Source of the DNA: Eutreptiella sp. 'Long Island Sound 2002'
Lineage: Eukaryota; Euglenozoa; Euglenophyceae; Eutreptiales; Eutreptiaceae
DNA: 64,000 nt
NCBI GenBank assembly: GCA_964036045.1
Contig: OZ038387.1
Coordinates: 59,144,604 to 59,208,603, forward strand
Direction of reading: 5' to 3'
Shown: piece after piece, positions 23,261 to 34,857 of the stretch
Layout: every line of letters starts with the position of its first letter
How positions within the stretch are numbered: position 1 is the stretch's first letter
The notes under the pieces: model-generated
The model's database searches: none
The model's input: only the letters and a program-made list of their open reading frames with translations
What the model was told of the DNA's origin: nothing
Position numbers and translations under genes: made by a program

Positions 23261-24556
23261 ATATTTTTCTGGGTCATTGGACCTCCCCGCCGTGCGTCCG
23301 CTTTGGGGGTCTCGGTTCTCGTGTGTTTGTATGTGTGTCTTTCTTTCTGAGTGTCCGTTTTGTTTCGAAAGGCACCGATGTGCGCAAGTTTTGTCGTTCG
23401 CGGCCGGACGAGGCATACCCACACTCAGACCGCCGCTTCGTTGCTCTGCGTCTTCTGCTATACGCGCGCGCGCGCCTGTGTGTGCGCTGGCGCGCGTGTG
23501 TGTGGCTGAATGAACGCCAGGGTATGTGCGTGTACTGGCCCAAGGGGACAGGACTAAGCCAAGCGATTGTTCGTCACAAAAAGTTCTTGATCTTCTTCCG
23601 AAGTTGTGGCCGCATTTCGCGCTGAAGCTGCTGGGCTGCAGGAGCTTCAGGGAGAGGGAGCGTAAGATCCTGCAACGCCCTGCAAAGCCTTCTGAAGTAT
23701 CCCTTCGGATTTGCTTCTGCATGTGCTGCAGCTGGAGGACAGTTTGGGTGGACCTGCCTCGCTTTTCTCTCAAGAGGGCTTTTGGACAAGCCTCCTGGAG
23801 CACCTGTGCTGAGTCTTGCGGTATGCAAACGCAGCCGATATTTTGAGGCGTCTGACGCAGGTTTTTGGCTGAGGCCCATGCTCAGCACTACTTCAGGGCA
23901 ACATGTGGTTACCTGTTCCACCGATATAGAAAGAGCGGGTAGGAGTGTTAAGAGTAGCTCTCGTGGCAGTGGCATCTTGAATCCATGTGAACTCCCCTGG
24001 GAAATTCTGGCACCACGGGGGCCAGAAGACAAGACCAGAAGACAACCACTTTGTGGAACATTCTTCATCGTCACCAGAACCGACCCATACAAATCTCTCA
24101 ATTTTCTGAGCGCAAAGATTTTGCAAGTGCTGCCAGCACAACAGTGAGACGTAGGTTATTCAGCACCACAGGTCTGAGGCAGTAGTTGCTGACCCCGATG
24201 GCTCCGAAGAGGGCTTTCCGTGGAACAGTGGCTGTCCTGCAGCCCCCCTGCCATCAATGGGTAACGGAGGCTGGCGCTTTGTGACCACAGTAAGATGTGT
24301 CCACCAGCACCGCCAACCACCGGCCGTCCCACCGCAGCTCTCGCAGAAGATGGCACGCGACATCGACATGCAAATGCCTGGCATACGGCACCAGGATGCA
24401 TAGCATTGGAACAGATGATACAGAGGAGATCATCAGCCGGTTTTGCCTGATACACTTCACACAGTCCACACCCGCTTGTACGCCACTGAACACTACACAT
24501 CACCGTTCTGTCCGAACACACCAGCATTCCCTAGGGAATAACCCTTACTACGTGTG

Positions 24557-24745
24557 ACACCCGACATTGCACACCACAGAGCGTACTACCTCGTCTGGCC
24601 AGCAGAGTAAGATGCATCATAGCATAGACGTGACATATGGCAGGCAGTATTTATGCTACCGAATTGGCGGTGCATAGCACACAATCTACCTCTTGGCAGT
24701 ACACAAGCTGTTACCGATGATTTTGTGCTCTTTGAGCCCAGCCAT
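24557..24745 (-). repeat. 189-bp repeat, inverted copy at 54581-54769
   Basis: The reverse complement of this segment matches 54581-54769 over the whole 189 bp with only a few substitutions (for example GTCTGGCCAGCAGAG against GTTTGGCCAACAGAG). The shared peptides in all frames come from this duplication and do not indicate a gene. Confidence 0.85.
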
Positions 24746-24749
24746 GCCC

Positions 24750-26890
24750 CTTCTGATTCTCGCTTTAGAGCTTGCACCTGTAAATAAGCGTCTGTCAATA
24801 GACACTACAAATGCAAGCAAACATCTAGAACGCAGTTGGAAACCTGACCTTTTTTATTATAGAAGCAGATACCTATTTACATTACCATCGCCTTCACACC
24901 TGCATTCATCCACGTCCCCAGATACACTTTTTGCATGTCCGGAAATGCAACATGCAGCTGATTGCTGTCTGTGCTGACCCAGATGCAGATTTTAGGCCGG
25001 CAGTCAAGTTCCAAATAAAGGCATTTTATGAACATTTTTTGCTGATTTAGAACCGATGGCTATCCTGCCATCGCCAACGGCTGTCTATGAAATACCAACT
25101 GCCATCAGGCCACCTGATTAGCCAACCACTGTTGTTTGACTGGCCTGGTGCTGTCATTTGACTACTGTCCCATACGACACAATTTTTGTTTAAGTTAAGG
25201 ACTGTCCTGAGTTGATTGTTTCTTCCATTGCAGCCTGCTTTTTAGACGTTGCAGCATGCGGTGCATAATGCACCAAACCGTGCAAGGCCTGAAGATCAGG
25301 TGAAGCGCTACTCTATTCTTTCATCTGGAATTCAAAATCTAGATACACTCTCCATCAGCAGAAGCCCAGCCCAACCCACTGAGTAGACATAAATGCTTGT
25401 GAAATAACCTGGGTATTGCAGAAAAGATTGCCTCTGAGTTCCTATCCAAATTGGTAACACTCATAAATGCCCGTCAATGTATATGTTTCTTAGCAGCTTA
25501 AGCATTTTATCTGCATGAACCGAATCATACACATTTTTGACGTGCTTTTAAGGCTGTGCAAGGCATTGTGCCCCCCCCCCCCCCCCCGCTGCCCTCTATT
25601 TTTTTTATGCAAAGTTTGGTAACGTTTAGTGGTTGTAATCAAAATGGCAGAGACCAAATTTTAACCTGGTACCATTTTTTCATCACAAAAACAGTGCATT
25701 TTAGTTTAGAAGGTATGTTGTATTTCAGTCCCTGGGATGTTCTGGGGCATTGGACGAAGATTTCCTGCATTTTGATGGTTCTGGTTTGGGGGGACTCTGT
25801 TTGTACATCTCCATGTGAACATCTTTGGCGCAATGGATCGTATTGAAATTGGATGGGGAGTTTCAATGTATCCTCCCTCTGCTGCATGTGTAGTCTTGCA
25901 ATCCCTGGTCCACGCTCTACACCCCTTTTCCTCAGTGGCCTCCAGGTTCTTTCATTCCTTTTCATTTTCATCTAGTTTTTCTTTAGGTATTGTCTCCAGT
26001 CTTCGAATCTCCAGGTTCCTTGAGTTTCCCTGATTTTCCTCCATTTCAATCCAGTTTTCTTTTGGAGCTGGAACCCTCAAATAATGGCAGCTGCTGTGAC
26101 GTGCATTGTGTTCACACCATTTTTAGTGGTGTGGTGGCTGGCATTATGATAGACATGTCCCTTATGCTCTGGCTTGGACTTCCATGGACTGCAAGTATCC
26201 ATCATCCTCCATTGTGCCACTCAGCCGCACTCCGCTCACTCCACTCACTCCGCTCACTCCACTCAGTCTCACCAAAGCATCCACCTGCATTGCATGTGTG
26301 CTTGCGGTGCGTGCGCCGTCCTGTTTCTTTAGGGTCTAGGCATATCCAGGTTTATTACAGGGAGATGGTAAGAATTTTTTTGTCAGAAGCTCTGTGGAGA
26401 AAATTGCCTGTGCATACAGAAAGGGGGCCATTGGGGGGCAACCATCCACCCCAACACTCCCCATGGAACATGGGTGGCTCCTGCGATGTGTGCTGTGGTG
26501 CAGAGTCGGAATAGTTCTGCCACTGGTATGGATGTGTGGGGATGTGTGGATGTGGGGCCACACTCTTTGTTTCATAGAGAGGCTGACTGTCAACAGATCA
26601 TATATGCACACTCCCGGGAACCATTTTCATGGACAAAAACTCCAAATGGTTGTGGAATACTGATTTTCCTTTTGGTGTTGGATGCGGTGGTGTGTGCACC
26701 AAAATGGGTTAACAAAAGCTCCAAATAGGCTAACAATATTTGCCCAACCATTTCAAGTGGTCTCAGATCCTGTTTTGAAAAATGATTTTCTGAGAACTTT
26801 TCGGTGCCGTAATGGGGCCAAATGTTGTGGCTTTTTGTGATTTTTGGAAGGGCCAGAAAATCGTCACCACAGACTCAAAACAGGGCAAAA
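24750..26890. other. AT-richer intergenic stretch, no gene seen
   Basis: Stop codons are frequent in all frames. It holds one C-run near 25571 and small CACTC repeats near 26225-26270. The decayed transposase copy begins after it. Confidence 0.5.
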
Positions 26891-26894
26891 GCAA

Positions 26895-28300
26895 TTGTCA
26901 TTCAAGGTGATTGGTCACCATTGCAGTTGCGATGAAATGGTGTGCTGGGTAATGCTGTATGGATTTGCCTTTTGGCCTTTGGCACGTTTGCGAATGCTTT
27001 AACATAGGATCGGTATGCAACAGGCATGTTACAATGGAGGTGAGAGGTTTTAAGACGTCTCATTTTTTGGAACGAGGTAGCTGTTCTGGGTTTTAAGTTG
27101 TAGTACAAGGCATAAATTGAGCAATTGTTTGCTCATTTGTGGCATTTTGGTTAGGTTGGTCCAAATCAGTTGCATTTTTAAGATGTCACAAATTTCTCAG
27201 TGCAGAGCTAGTGATACTATCATACAAGGCCAGAAGCTAATGTACAAAGTTATGGACTCGCATAACCCACGGGCCCCAAGGGCGCCCAGCAGTGTCATGA
27301 CGGAGCGGTGGCAGTAACTGAGGGGCATTGGGGACCCGCTGGCAGGTGTAGGAATGAATAATTGAAGCGCAACACGACTTCAAAGCCGCGCAACTTGCTT
27401 TGCATGCATAGAATACGTATGACATACAGGGGAAAGCACATAGGAGCGGCTAAGGTGCGGACACAAGGAGCGATGCATGGATTCGGAGGGGCGCCGTAGG
27501 CGCCACAGACGAAGTAGAAGACTTGAGAGAATGATGTGGGGGGGGTGCCATGGCGCTGCCTATAGCGTCACAATTGTCGGGAGCACTGGAGCTTGAAAAA
27601 ACCCGGGCTCTGGGAGTGAAAAAACTCATTTTCTGAACCGTGGGGGGGGGGGTGGGAATAAGCGGAAATTCTGTTAGTTTGGACCCTGAAAAACGCATTT
27701 TGAGATGTCCCGGCACTTGGTTGATGAGAATAAGCCCCATAATTGAATTCAGCATCCTCAAAATAGGGGGGGTGGGTACCTGAATAGCCCTGCCGGGCGC
27801 ACGAGGTGAAAAAACCCATTTTCGGCATCGTGGGGGGGGAGGGGGGGGGATAAGCGGAAATTCTGTCGGTCTGGACACATTTAGGAATGTCCCAGCTCTT
27901 GGTTGACGAGAATTAGCCTCATAATTGAATTCCAAATCAGTTGCATTGGTCAGTCTATATTTTGTTCTAGTTTGCAAAATTTGGCGCTCAAGGGTAGGTC
28001 CATTACTGCCATCATGGACCATAGGAGCACAACCCCCGTCATGTTTGAAGGCTAGCTGATGCTAGCAAGTTGATTGACCTGCAAGATAATGAAGGGAATG
28101 TTGGCAATTGTGCACTATGTTGCCAAAAGCACACAGATGTACTTCGTGGCGCATGACAAAATTCATTGCGCTGGGTGTATTAACAACATGTTTGTGTTGA
28201 CAAAACTGTTTTTTTTTTGTTGGCATGACACATGTCACAATTGTTGTGCAAAGCGAATTCAAATATTTAGTCTCATGTTGTGTGCTTTGTAGAGAAGGGG
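26895..28300 (+). pseudogene. Second, decayed DDE transposase copy, interrupted
   Basis: Segments align in order with the copy at 8.45-9.20 kb: the TGTATGGATTTGCCTTTTGG block (about 26960), TTGAGCAATTGTTTGCTCAT (27117) and, after an insertion, GGTAGGTCCATTACTGCCAT (about 27995) and the GTGCACTATGTTGCCAAAAG zinc-tail block (about 28110). Stops and frameshifts are many. A 754-bp insertion (27177-27930) splits it at the point matching CCCAGCGAGTTGCAT in the first copy. Confidence 0.65.
27177..27930. mobile_element. Insertion flanked by a 17-bp target duplication
   Basis: TCCAAATCAGTTGCATT occurs at 27160-27176 and again at 27931-27947, where the other transposase copy has the site once. The insert contains two diverged units of about 190 bp, near 27600-27745 and 27790-27930. 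Each has a TGAAAAAACxCATTTTC block, a G-run, AATAAGCGGAAATTCTGT-like text and a final CATAATTGAATT. There is no ORF of interest. A 17-bp duplication suits a retroposon (target-primed) better than most cut-and-paste elements. Confidence 0.7.
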
Positions 28301-28581
28301 TTGGGCTAGGTTCTTGATTGGCTTAGGGGGCTTATTGAGAAAGAGAGGGGGGGGGATGTTTATGTGAAACGGAAACTAAAGTTGGACTAAGGTATGCAAC
28401 CGGTTGTGCAGATGATCCGCAGTACCGCCGATCGCTCATCATGTACTAAAAGAATTCAAATAACAATTCAAATATCCGATTGGTTGTTTTCTAGAGAATG
28501 TGATATTTGACATTGTGTTGATTTTGGCCTGGTGTTGTGGCTGTTGCTGCCGACCTAGATGGTTTCCTAGATGCTCTTTGA

Positions 28582-28875
28582 AAAGGCACCATCAAATGTG
28601 AATGCCTCTGCAACCATTGCACTGGGCCATTGCGAGCAGCTATCATAGCTAAACAATTAGGCCATTTGCGGCGGTCTACTAATGCTACAATTTCCGGAAA
28701 CTATGAAAATGAAGCACCTTCTGTGGTGTTGCCAAAGTTGCACAAGTTAAATAGACCGGCAAAGCTAAGAATTGCATTGGGAAAGGCGGCAATAGAAAGT
28801 CATATGACACAAGACGCAAAGCTGAAGGCAACCTCGCAGAAGTGCAGCAAACCAATCAGAAAGTGGGAGGTGTGA
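28582..28875 (+). pseudogene. Cys-rich N-terminal-like transposase fragment
   Basis: The frame reads KCECLCNHCTGP, then a His and an Arg/Lys-rich tail, ending at TGA 28873-28875. A CxC..C.G....H arrangement is seen at the start of several eukaryotic DDE transposases, and the fragment lies next to the decayed transposase. No ATG opens it and a stop lies just upstream. It is probably a fragment of the same or a related element. Confidence 0.35.
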
Positions 28876-29990
28876 ACACATAGTTGTGCCTCATAATTGT
28901 ACATAGAACAATCATACAATTACACTATGTTATCAATTTGTGTGTCAGAATATCCGCTGTCATGGCATCAGAGAGGTCACTATATGTTAGGCTATCAAAA
29001 TATGTGGCACAAACAAAAGATGTGAAGCACAAACCTTAAAAAGTTTTTTTTTTGTGGACCTTATTTTGGGTTCAAATACGTTGATTGTGAGGCTTGTAGA
29101 GGTCACATTGTTCATGGGTTCCAATGAAATAGTCCTAGGCGCACAACGTTTGTATCAAGCTCTACGGTGTGTTACACCATACAACAATAGCTTTGCTGAT
29201 CACTAGGGTTCCATGTTGTTGGTAAGATGGGTTGGACCCAAACAGTATGCAATATTTGATCGTATTAATGCTTCGTTTGCCTTCCATGCTACTCGTTTAG
29301 ACCCCAACAAAGCTGCAGCAACGCCGGCTAGAACAAATTCTTAAATTACACAAAGTTGTTTAATATCATGTACACATTGAATAAAATGTGTAGACTAGCA
29401 CCTTTAGAGAGCAAAAAATAGTGCGAATAATGTAAGCAAACATGCACATAAATGGTCGCAACTTTTTTGTAAAAATAATCAATGGAGCAAGTGCAATACA
29501 TTTCATATCTCTCCTAGTATGTCTTTTGACACATGGCTAACCTACAAGCTCTATCAAGCGACTAAGCACACTTTTGGGCAAGCAGTGCGCGCAACACTAG
29601 TTTAGAATGTCACATGGATTTTGTAATCATGGCGAGGTGCCAAGTTGAACAATATTGCCAAAATAGCCAATGTTTAATGCTGCGGAGGTTTCGGCCAAAA
29701 AAGGCAATGAATGTATTGTGTCCATTTTCTTTTCACTTTTCTCTTTACCTTTACTCAACTTTGCAGGCTTCACGATGGCGGGTTGGTGTACAAAGCACGC
29801 AGAAGCTCTTTGGCTGCTACATGTTTGTGTACTTGTTTATACATTATCATTGCAAAGAACCAATTGTGTGCTCAATCGCCGCAAACTTTTCAGGTTTGGG
29901 CTTCCGCTTCCCATTGCCAACTATGTGGCCGGCATGCAACCACTTTTCATGTCAAAGACAAGCTTCATACCTTCTCTCTCCACCCACCCC
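28876..29990. other. AT-rich stretch, no gene seen
   Basis: All frames are closed by frequent stops. It may be further transposon debris around the Cys-rich fragment, but I recognise no domain. Confidence 0.45.
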
Positions 29991-30099
29991 CCCAACGACT
30001 GCCAGCCTCCCCTCCGGTTTGCCAGCACATGACCCTCTCCCCTGTTCTGCTCACTGTGCCTCGTCCTCTCCCCCCCTACCCATTCCCGTACTCTTCACA

Positions 30100-31511
30100 G
30101 TATGTGGATTCCAACCCGTTTGGACACATCTACCGTTATTTGGGAGATCCTCCGAGACTACAGGTCTCAGCCCTCTCTGAGTGGTGTTGTGAGAGTGTTC
30201 TGGAGGCATGGACCAACCCGCGATCGGCACAGTGGCTGTGGGTTTATCTGGACGGGTCATGGGACCGCCCCTGGGCCGGATGCAGCCATTCTCTGCTAGC
30301 CAGACGGCACCACGATAGCCCTCGCCATCCCCTGTCCACATCACAGCAGTAAAGATTCAGAATTCTGGGCGTTTGTGCAGTGCACACGCTACCTAGAATC
30401 GGTAGGGTTCAAAGGCTCCGTCTTTTATTGCATCGATAACTCACAGCTAGTTAGCTGCATCGATAACAGACTGGCGGGGGAACCCCATATCCCTGCGAGC
30501 TCCAGTACGCAAGGCACTTGGCAGTGCGTCGTTGACGACTTCATTCACTCGGTGAGGTTTAATGTAGGTGCGGGATGGCTCAAGTCTCACGTTGGGTTTA
30601 CGGGCAATGAAATTGCTGATGCCTTTGCCAAATACACGGCGTACGCATGTAGGGTGTTGCCTTCGCACCTTCAGCCTCCCCGCATGCACACGGTCACGTT
30701 TGGGGGTCAGCCCAGTATACAGAAATTCGGAGGCGCAGCTCGAAAGAGACTGTACCCGGAGCACGATCACACGGGCATAGCAAAGTCAGTCAGCTTTGAC
30801 TGGCCCAACAACTGTTCCTGGTTCAGCTCTTTCGCTGACAAGTGGTCTCTGGGGGTAAAGGGCATGGCAGGGTCCAGCCCGTTCTGGGATCTGTCTGACC
30901 GTCAATGTCCAGTGTGCAACAGGCAGCACCCCCTGGACCTAGTCTCCTCTATAGCCTTCTGCGGAGATATGTCATCTTTCCTTGAGCGAATGGCCTATTC
31001 CTGGGGTACAGTTCTAGGACCTATTGCGTGGCAGTGGGTCCAGGGACAACGCACTAAGGGGGAGCTACGCAACTTCGCCCGCACTCTCGTCCCCCTCTCC
31101 CTGTACAAATTAATGACTGAGTCTCGGTCCCGCAAAGAGGCCATGTATGCAGCTCTAAAACCCAGACGCACCTGCCTCACGTCCATTGTCAAGTCTGCAT
31201 GTGAACACCGACGCAGTCACCCCCTTCGTGACCCCCTGCCCCCACCCCTCACAGACAACACCTTTTTCCAGTCCCACGGCCCGTACAGCACCACCGACCG
31301 CCCCCCCCCGTCACCTGTCCACATCTACCTCCCGCCCTCTCCCCTTCCCCTACAGGTTCAATCGAAGCCCAAACTTCATCAAAAACGAAAACGCTCCTCT
31401 GCCCACCAAATACCACCAGGTAAGCAGCCGAGACCTACGACTTCCGTTGTGCAGCCGGCTTCTGTGGCACGCCGACAACTGTCGGTCCACAAATTTTTCG
31501 CAGGCACGTAA
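30100..31511 (+). pseudogene. LINE (non-LTR retrotransposon) RNase H and C-terminal ORF
   Basis: At about 30240 one frame encodes WVYLDGSWDRPWAG, the first RNase H motif. After a frameshift before 30375, the other frame stays open for 378 codons to TAA 31509-31511. It contains FYCIDNSQLV (third motif) and GWLKSHVGFTGNEIADAFAK (the His/Asp motif typical of LINE RNase H), a CPVC...C putative zinc knuckle near 30907-30962, a basic region, and the end RQLSVHKFF, which fits the PCNA-binding PIP-box pattern QxxhxxFF. No reverse transcriptase precedes it, so the element is 5'-truncated or rearranged. Confidence 0.7.
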
Positions 31512-32049
31512 ACGTACATCACTCCGCTCTTCTTCGCAGACCCTTCATTCGCTCAACTGATTTCCCAAGGGTACACGAAGTAATCGTAAGTCAGGTCACG
31601 TTTTCCTGCAGGTTTCTGCTTCTATTCATCAACTACGGACCACAACTTCGTCACAGTGTTCACTTACCGCTTGGTTACTCATTGCTTGCTCAGATGCATT
31701 GGCTGTGCCTCTTTCTACCCCCCCCCCCCCAACCAACAGCAGACTGCCGGCTGGATCTCCTGATTGTTTTGTCCTTTTACTGTTCGCCCCCCCTGTCAGA
31801 GCCCCTACCCCCCTTGTATTCCCTCTGGACCATCCTGGGGGGTCCCCCCCCCCCCGCCCCATGCAGCCCCCTCCGATGCACTCACACCACAGCCCAGGTG
31901 ACGTTTTCACGTACAGACTTTAGGTACATGTCCACAGTGCAGTACGTCGGTGGACGTAGATGGATGCGCTGAACTTCTCCACTCCAGGACTCAGGCAGCC
32001 ACAAAGGACAGGTCAGGGCCGCACCACATTGTAGTCCGACCACCTTTGG

Positions 32050-32442
32050 TCATAGTGGGCCGCAGGTTTCCGCAAGTGTCCATAAGTTCCCTCCATGTAA
32101 ATATGTCCCGCGATTGAACCACAGTGAACTCTGAGGATGTTGAGATGTCTTAAAAACTATGTGGCCGGCGAAGACCACCTCGCTTACCGCAATAATGGCC
32201 TTGTCACTGCTGCCCGTCAGCTTGTGTTGAACTAGAAGGTCCGGCACTCTGGTGACGTCCCTCTCATGTGCCTCCAGCAGCTCCTTGTAGCTCATGCTGG
32301 GGTCCCCCGACGCAATGATCACATCGTCGACGAAGGGGCGGATTAGCTCGCAAAATGGAACAACGACGAAAAGCAGCATCATAGTTCGCTCCGTGCAGTT
32401 GTCTGACGTCCAAATCTTTGCTACCCTAGGGTTAGGTAGCAA
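32050..32442 (-). pseudogene. Ty3/gypsy-like reverse transcriptase fragment
   Basis: On the minus strand a 130-codon frame contains RPFVDDVIIASGDP, then an LLEAHERDV...LLVQHKL helix and VVFAGHIV. This is the order of the catalytic YxDD box and the F.GH.V motif in gypsy-type reverse transcriptases, here with VDD preceded by Phe. The fingers, RNase H, integrase and LTRs are absent. It is a relic. Confidence 0.6.
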
Positions 32443-34857
32443 AGATTTGCAGACGCTCTGTGTGCCTTCTTGTGTGTTAGTTGGCTATACATCCACTGCT
32501 TGATCCAACAAAAAGTTTCCACTTCTAATCACACTCTGTGTTGGAGAAGCAGTTTTAGAACCCTAGCTCCAAATCTTGCTGCAATTTTTAAACACCTCAA
32601 ACTTGGTGGCATTTGAGCCAGGCCTTGATGCACGACACAGGTGAACATGTGACTTAATACATGATGGACCCGCACCCCTCATCCCCCCTTTCCCATCCAA
32701 ACTACACGCCAATAACTGAGCTCTGGTCCTCTGACGAATTTTGTCGGCCACGACGTTGCTTGGTTGTGGGTGCAGTAGTCAACAACCCCCAGTTTTTCCT
32801 CCTAAGATACATATTGAGTAGGTGAATTTGTGGGGGCTACCCACGGGCGTAGGTGGCTACAGTGGACCTGAAATTAGTTCTATAAGTTGATTTGGGTCCC
32901 AATGGACTACTAGAATTTACGAAACGGATTTTCAATCCGTTCTGAATTTTTGGTGATATTGCTGGTTGGAGCCACGAAATCAGCCTGCCAGCCAGCCCCC
33001 CCTCCCCCCTCCTCTCCCTCCCCTACCCAAACGTAGCATCTATGTATGTTGAGCTTGTGGGGATAGAATGAATGAGCCTTCTCTTTCTTTGTTCCATTGC
33101 ATTTTTTTTTATCAAACATTACTTGGGTTTTCCCCATTCCCTTTTTTCAACCCAAGTAATATTTTATGAGGGGAGTGCAATAGAACAATAAAGAGTCGGC
33201 CAATTAACCTTAACCTCGCGACCACTTTGGGATGGGACTGTGAGTTTAGTAACAGGCGCCGACAGGACAACGAGTCCGTTGTACGGATCGAAATGACATG
33301 GTTGCACCAGACCTATCCAGTTTTAGCAAATCTTACTGATAGGCTTGAAACTTTAAATTGAAAATTCCCAGCGGACTTGTACCACTTGTTCTTGAAATTT
33401 ATGATTGCCTCACCAATGCACTAACATACGTCAAAATCTAAATGTGTGATTCTTTTTGGATAGAGATTCAAGTCCCCCATGCTCGTGTATGCGAGTTGAG
33501 TGCCAACCTGAATGTGTCTTTTGCCGCTCTGGTAGTTGTCTTCACTCGGTTAGAATGGTAGTAGTTGACGAAAATACCAAACAAGCTATCAAGTGCTTTT
33601 TTTTCATCATATTACCAAAACGTTCAGGAAGCCACATTGAGTGCACAACTCAGTAGGACCCAGCTCTTTGTGTCTGGCGGACACCAGATGGGGCGCCACA
33701 GGGCATGCCGCAAATGAGACGCCATGTGCTGCCATTTGCAAAGAGTGTTGGCCCAAAGAAGACCTAGCACCACAACACTGTCGCGTTTCCGGGAAAATTG
33801 TGATGGCCACAAAACCCCTCAAGGTCCAACATGGATCGGAATAATATGGGCTAGTTAACCTCAGTAGCACCACAAGGTTATCCTCGGGTCACTGTTCGCT
33901 TCTCTCTGCTTCTGTCCGTTTTCCACAGGTTCTTGCCTCGGTTTCGAATCAGGAAGCAGGATCTTTGTCAGTGGCTTGTACTTGAGTCCCGAGGCCAGAC
34001 CAGCGATGTGGCTGGATTTTGTGGAAAAGCTCAAGCAAGGTCTATAAGCTTGTCCATGACAGCTTGTATGGAAGCCTTTGAACTGTAATCTGGCGCTGCT
34101 GTTGATCCGGTGACTAAGCAGTGTGTCAATGGGACCTTCGCACAACAGTTGCCTGAATGGTGGTCAGCGTCAGCAAACGTCAGTCGGCTGAGAAAAGACT
34201 ATTAGCACTTCTCGGAACAGATGAAGAATACTGGAAAAGGGGACAATCCGGCACGAGCAAAGACGACGTGGAGCTGGAGGCAGTGCTAGCCTTGAGGTCT
34301 GGGTGTCACATGCGGCCGAGTACACCCACAATGCCAGACGTAGATCTGGTGGAATTCCACATACCAAATATCAGGAGGTTGAGGAAGTGACCGGGTGCGC
34401 CTTGTTGGGTGAGGGGCTTGTGGCGGAGGCACGGATTGACTGGGGGTGGCAAGTGGGTGACTTTGAGTTGAAAGACTTGGGAAAACATCCACCCCTCATT
34501 GTCTTTGCTCTCTTCTTGACGAGCGGCACCCAAATCTTCTGCCAGGCGGCTGTTGGTACAATCCCCCGCGGACCCTCCCCATCTTAGAGACCCATCCCTC
34601 ATTTGGATATCCATCAGAAATGCCGCCGGTGGCCGGCAGGGGAAGCGGATTTCGTTGGGGACGCAGCCCCGGACCGTGTGCCACTCCACTATCCACTTCT
34701 ATCGAAAGAGGAACTGGGTAAGAACGCAGCAGCATCCCATATCCGACTCGGTAGGACCCTGCTCCTTCTGGTCCCCTCTGACCTATTGGCACGTCTGGTG
34801 CCCATCCGTCCAATACACGAACGCCGTTTTGCCTGTGTTTTCCGCACGTCACCTTCT
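32443..34857. other. Intergenic / 3' flank of SURF1, no gene seen
   Basis: Short frames only. At 34741-34810 a segment (GACTCGGTAGGAxCCxxxTCCTTCTGGTCC pattern) resembles 1171-1240, where the surface-protein gene starts. No polyadenylation signal of SURF1 could be assigned. Confidence 0.4.

Noticed and set aside
34303-34390. Frame reading AEYTHNARRRSGG, like a gypsy integrase segment
   Set aside because: Only one weak motif, no HHCC or DDE residues nearby, and the frame is short.
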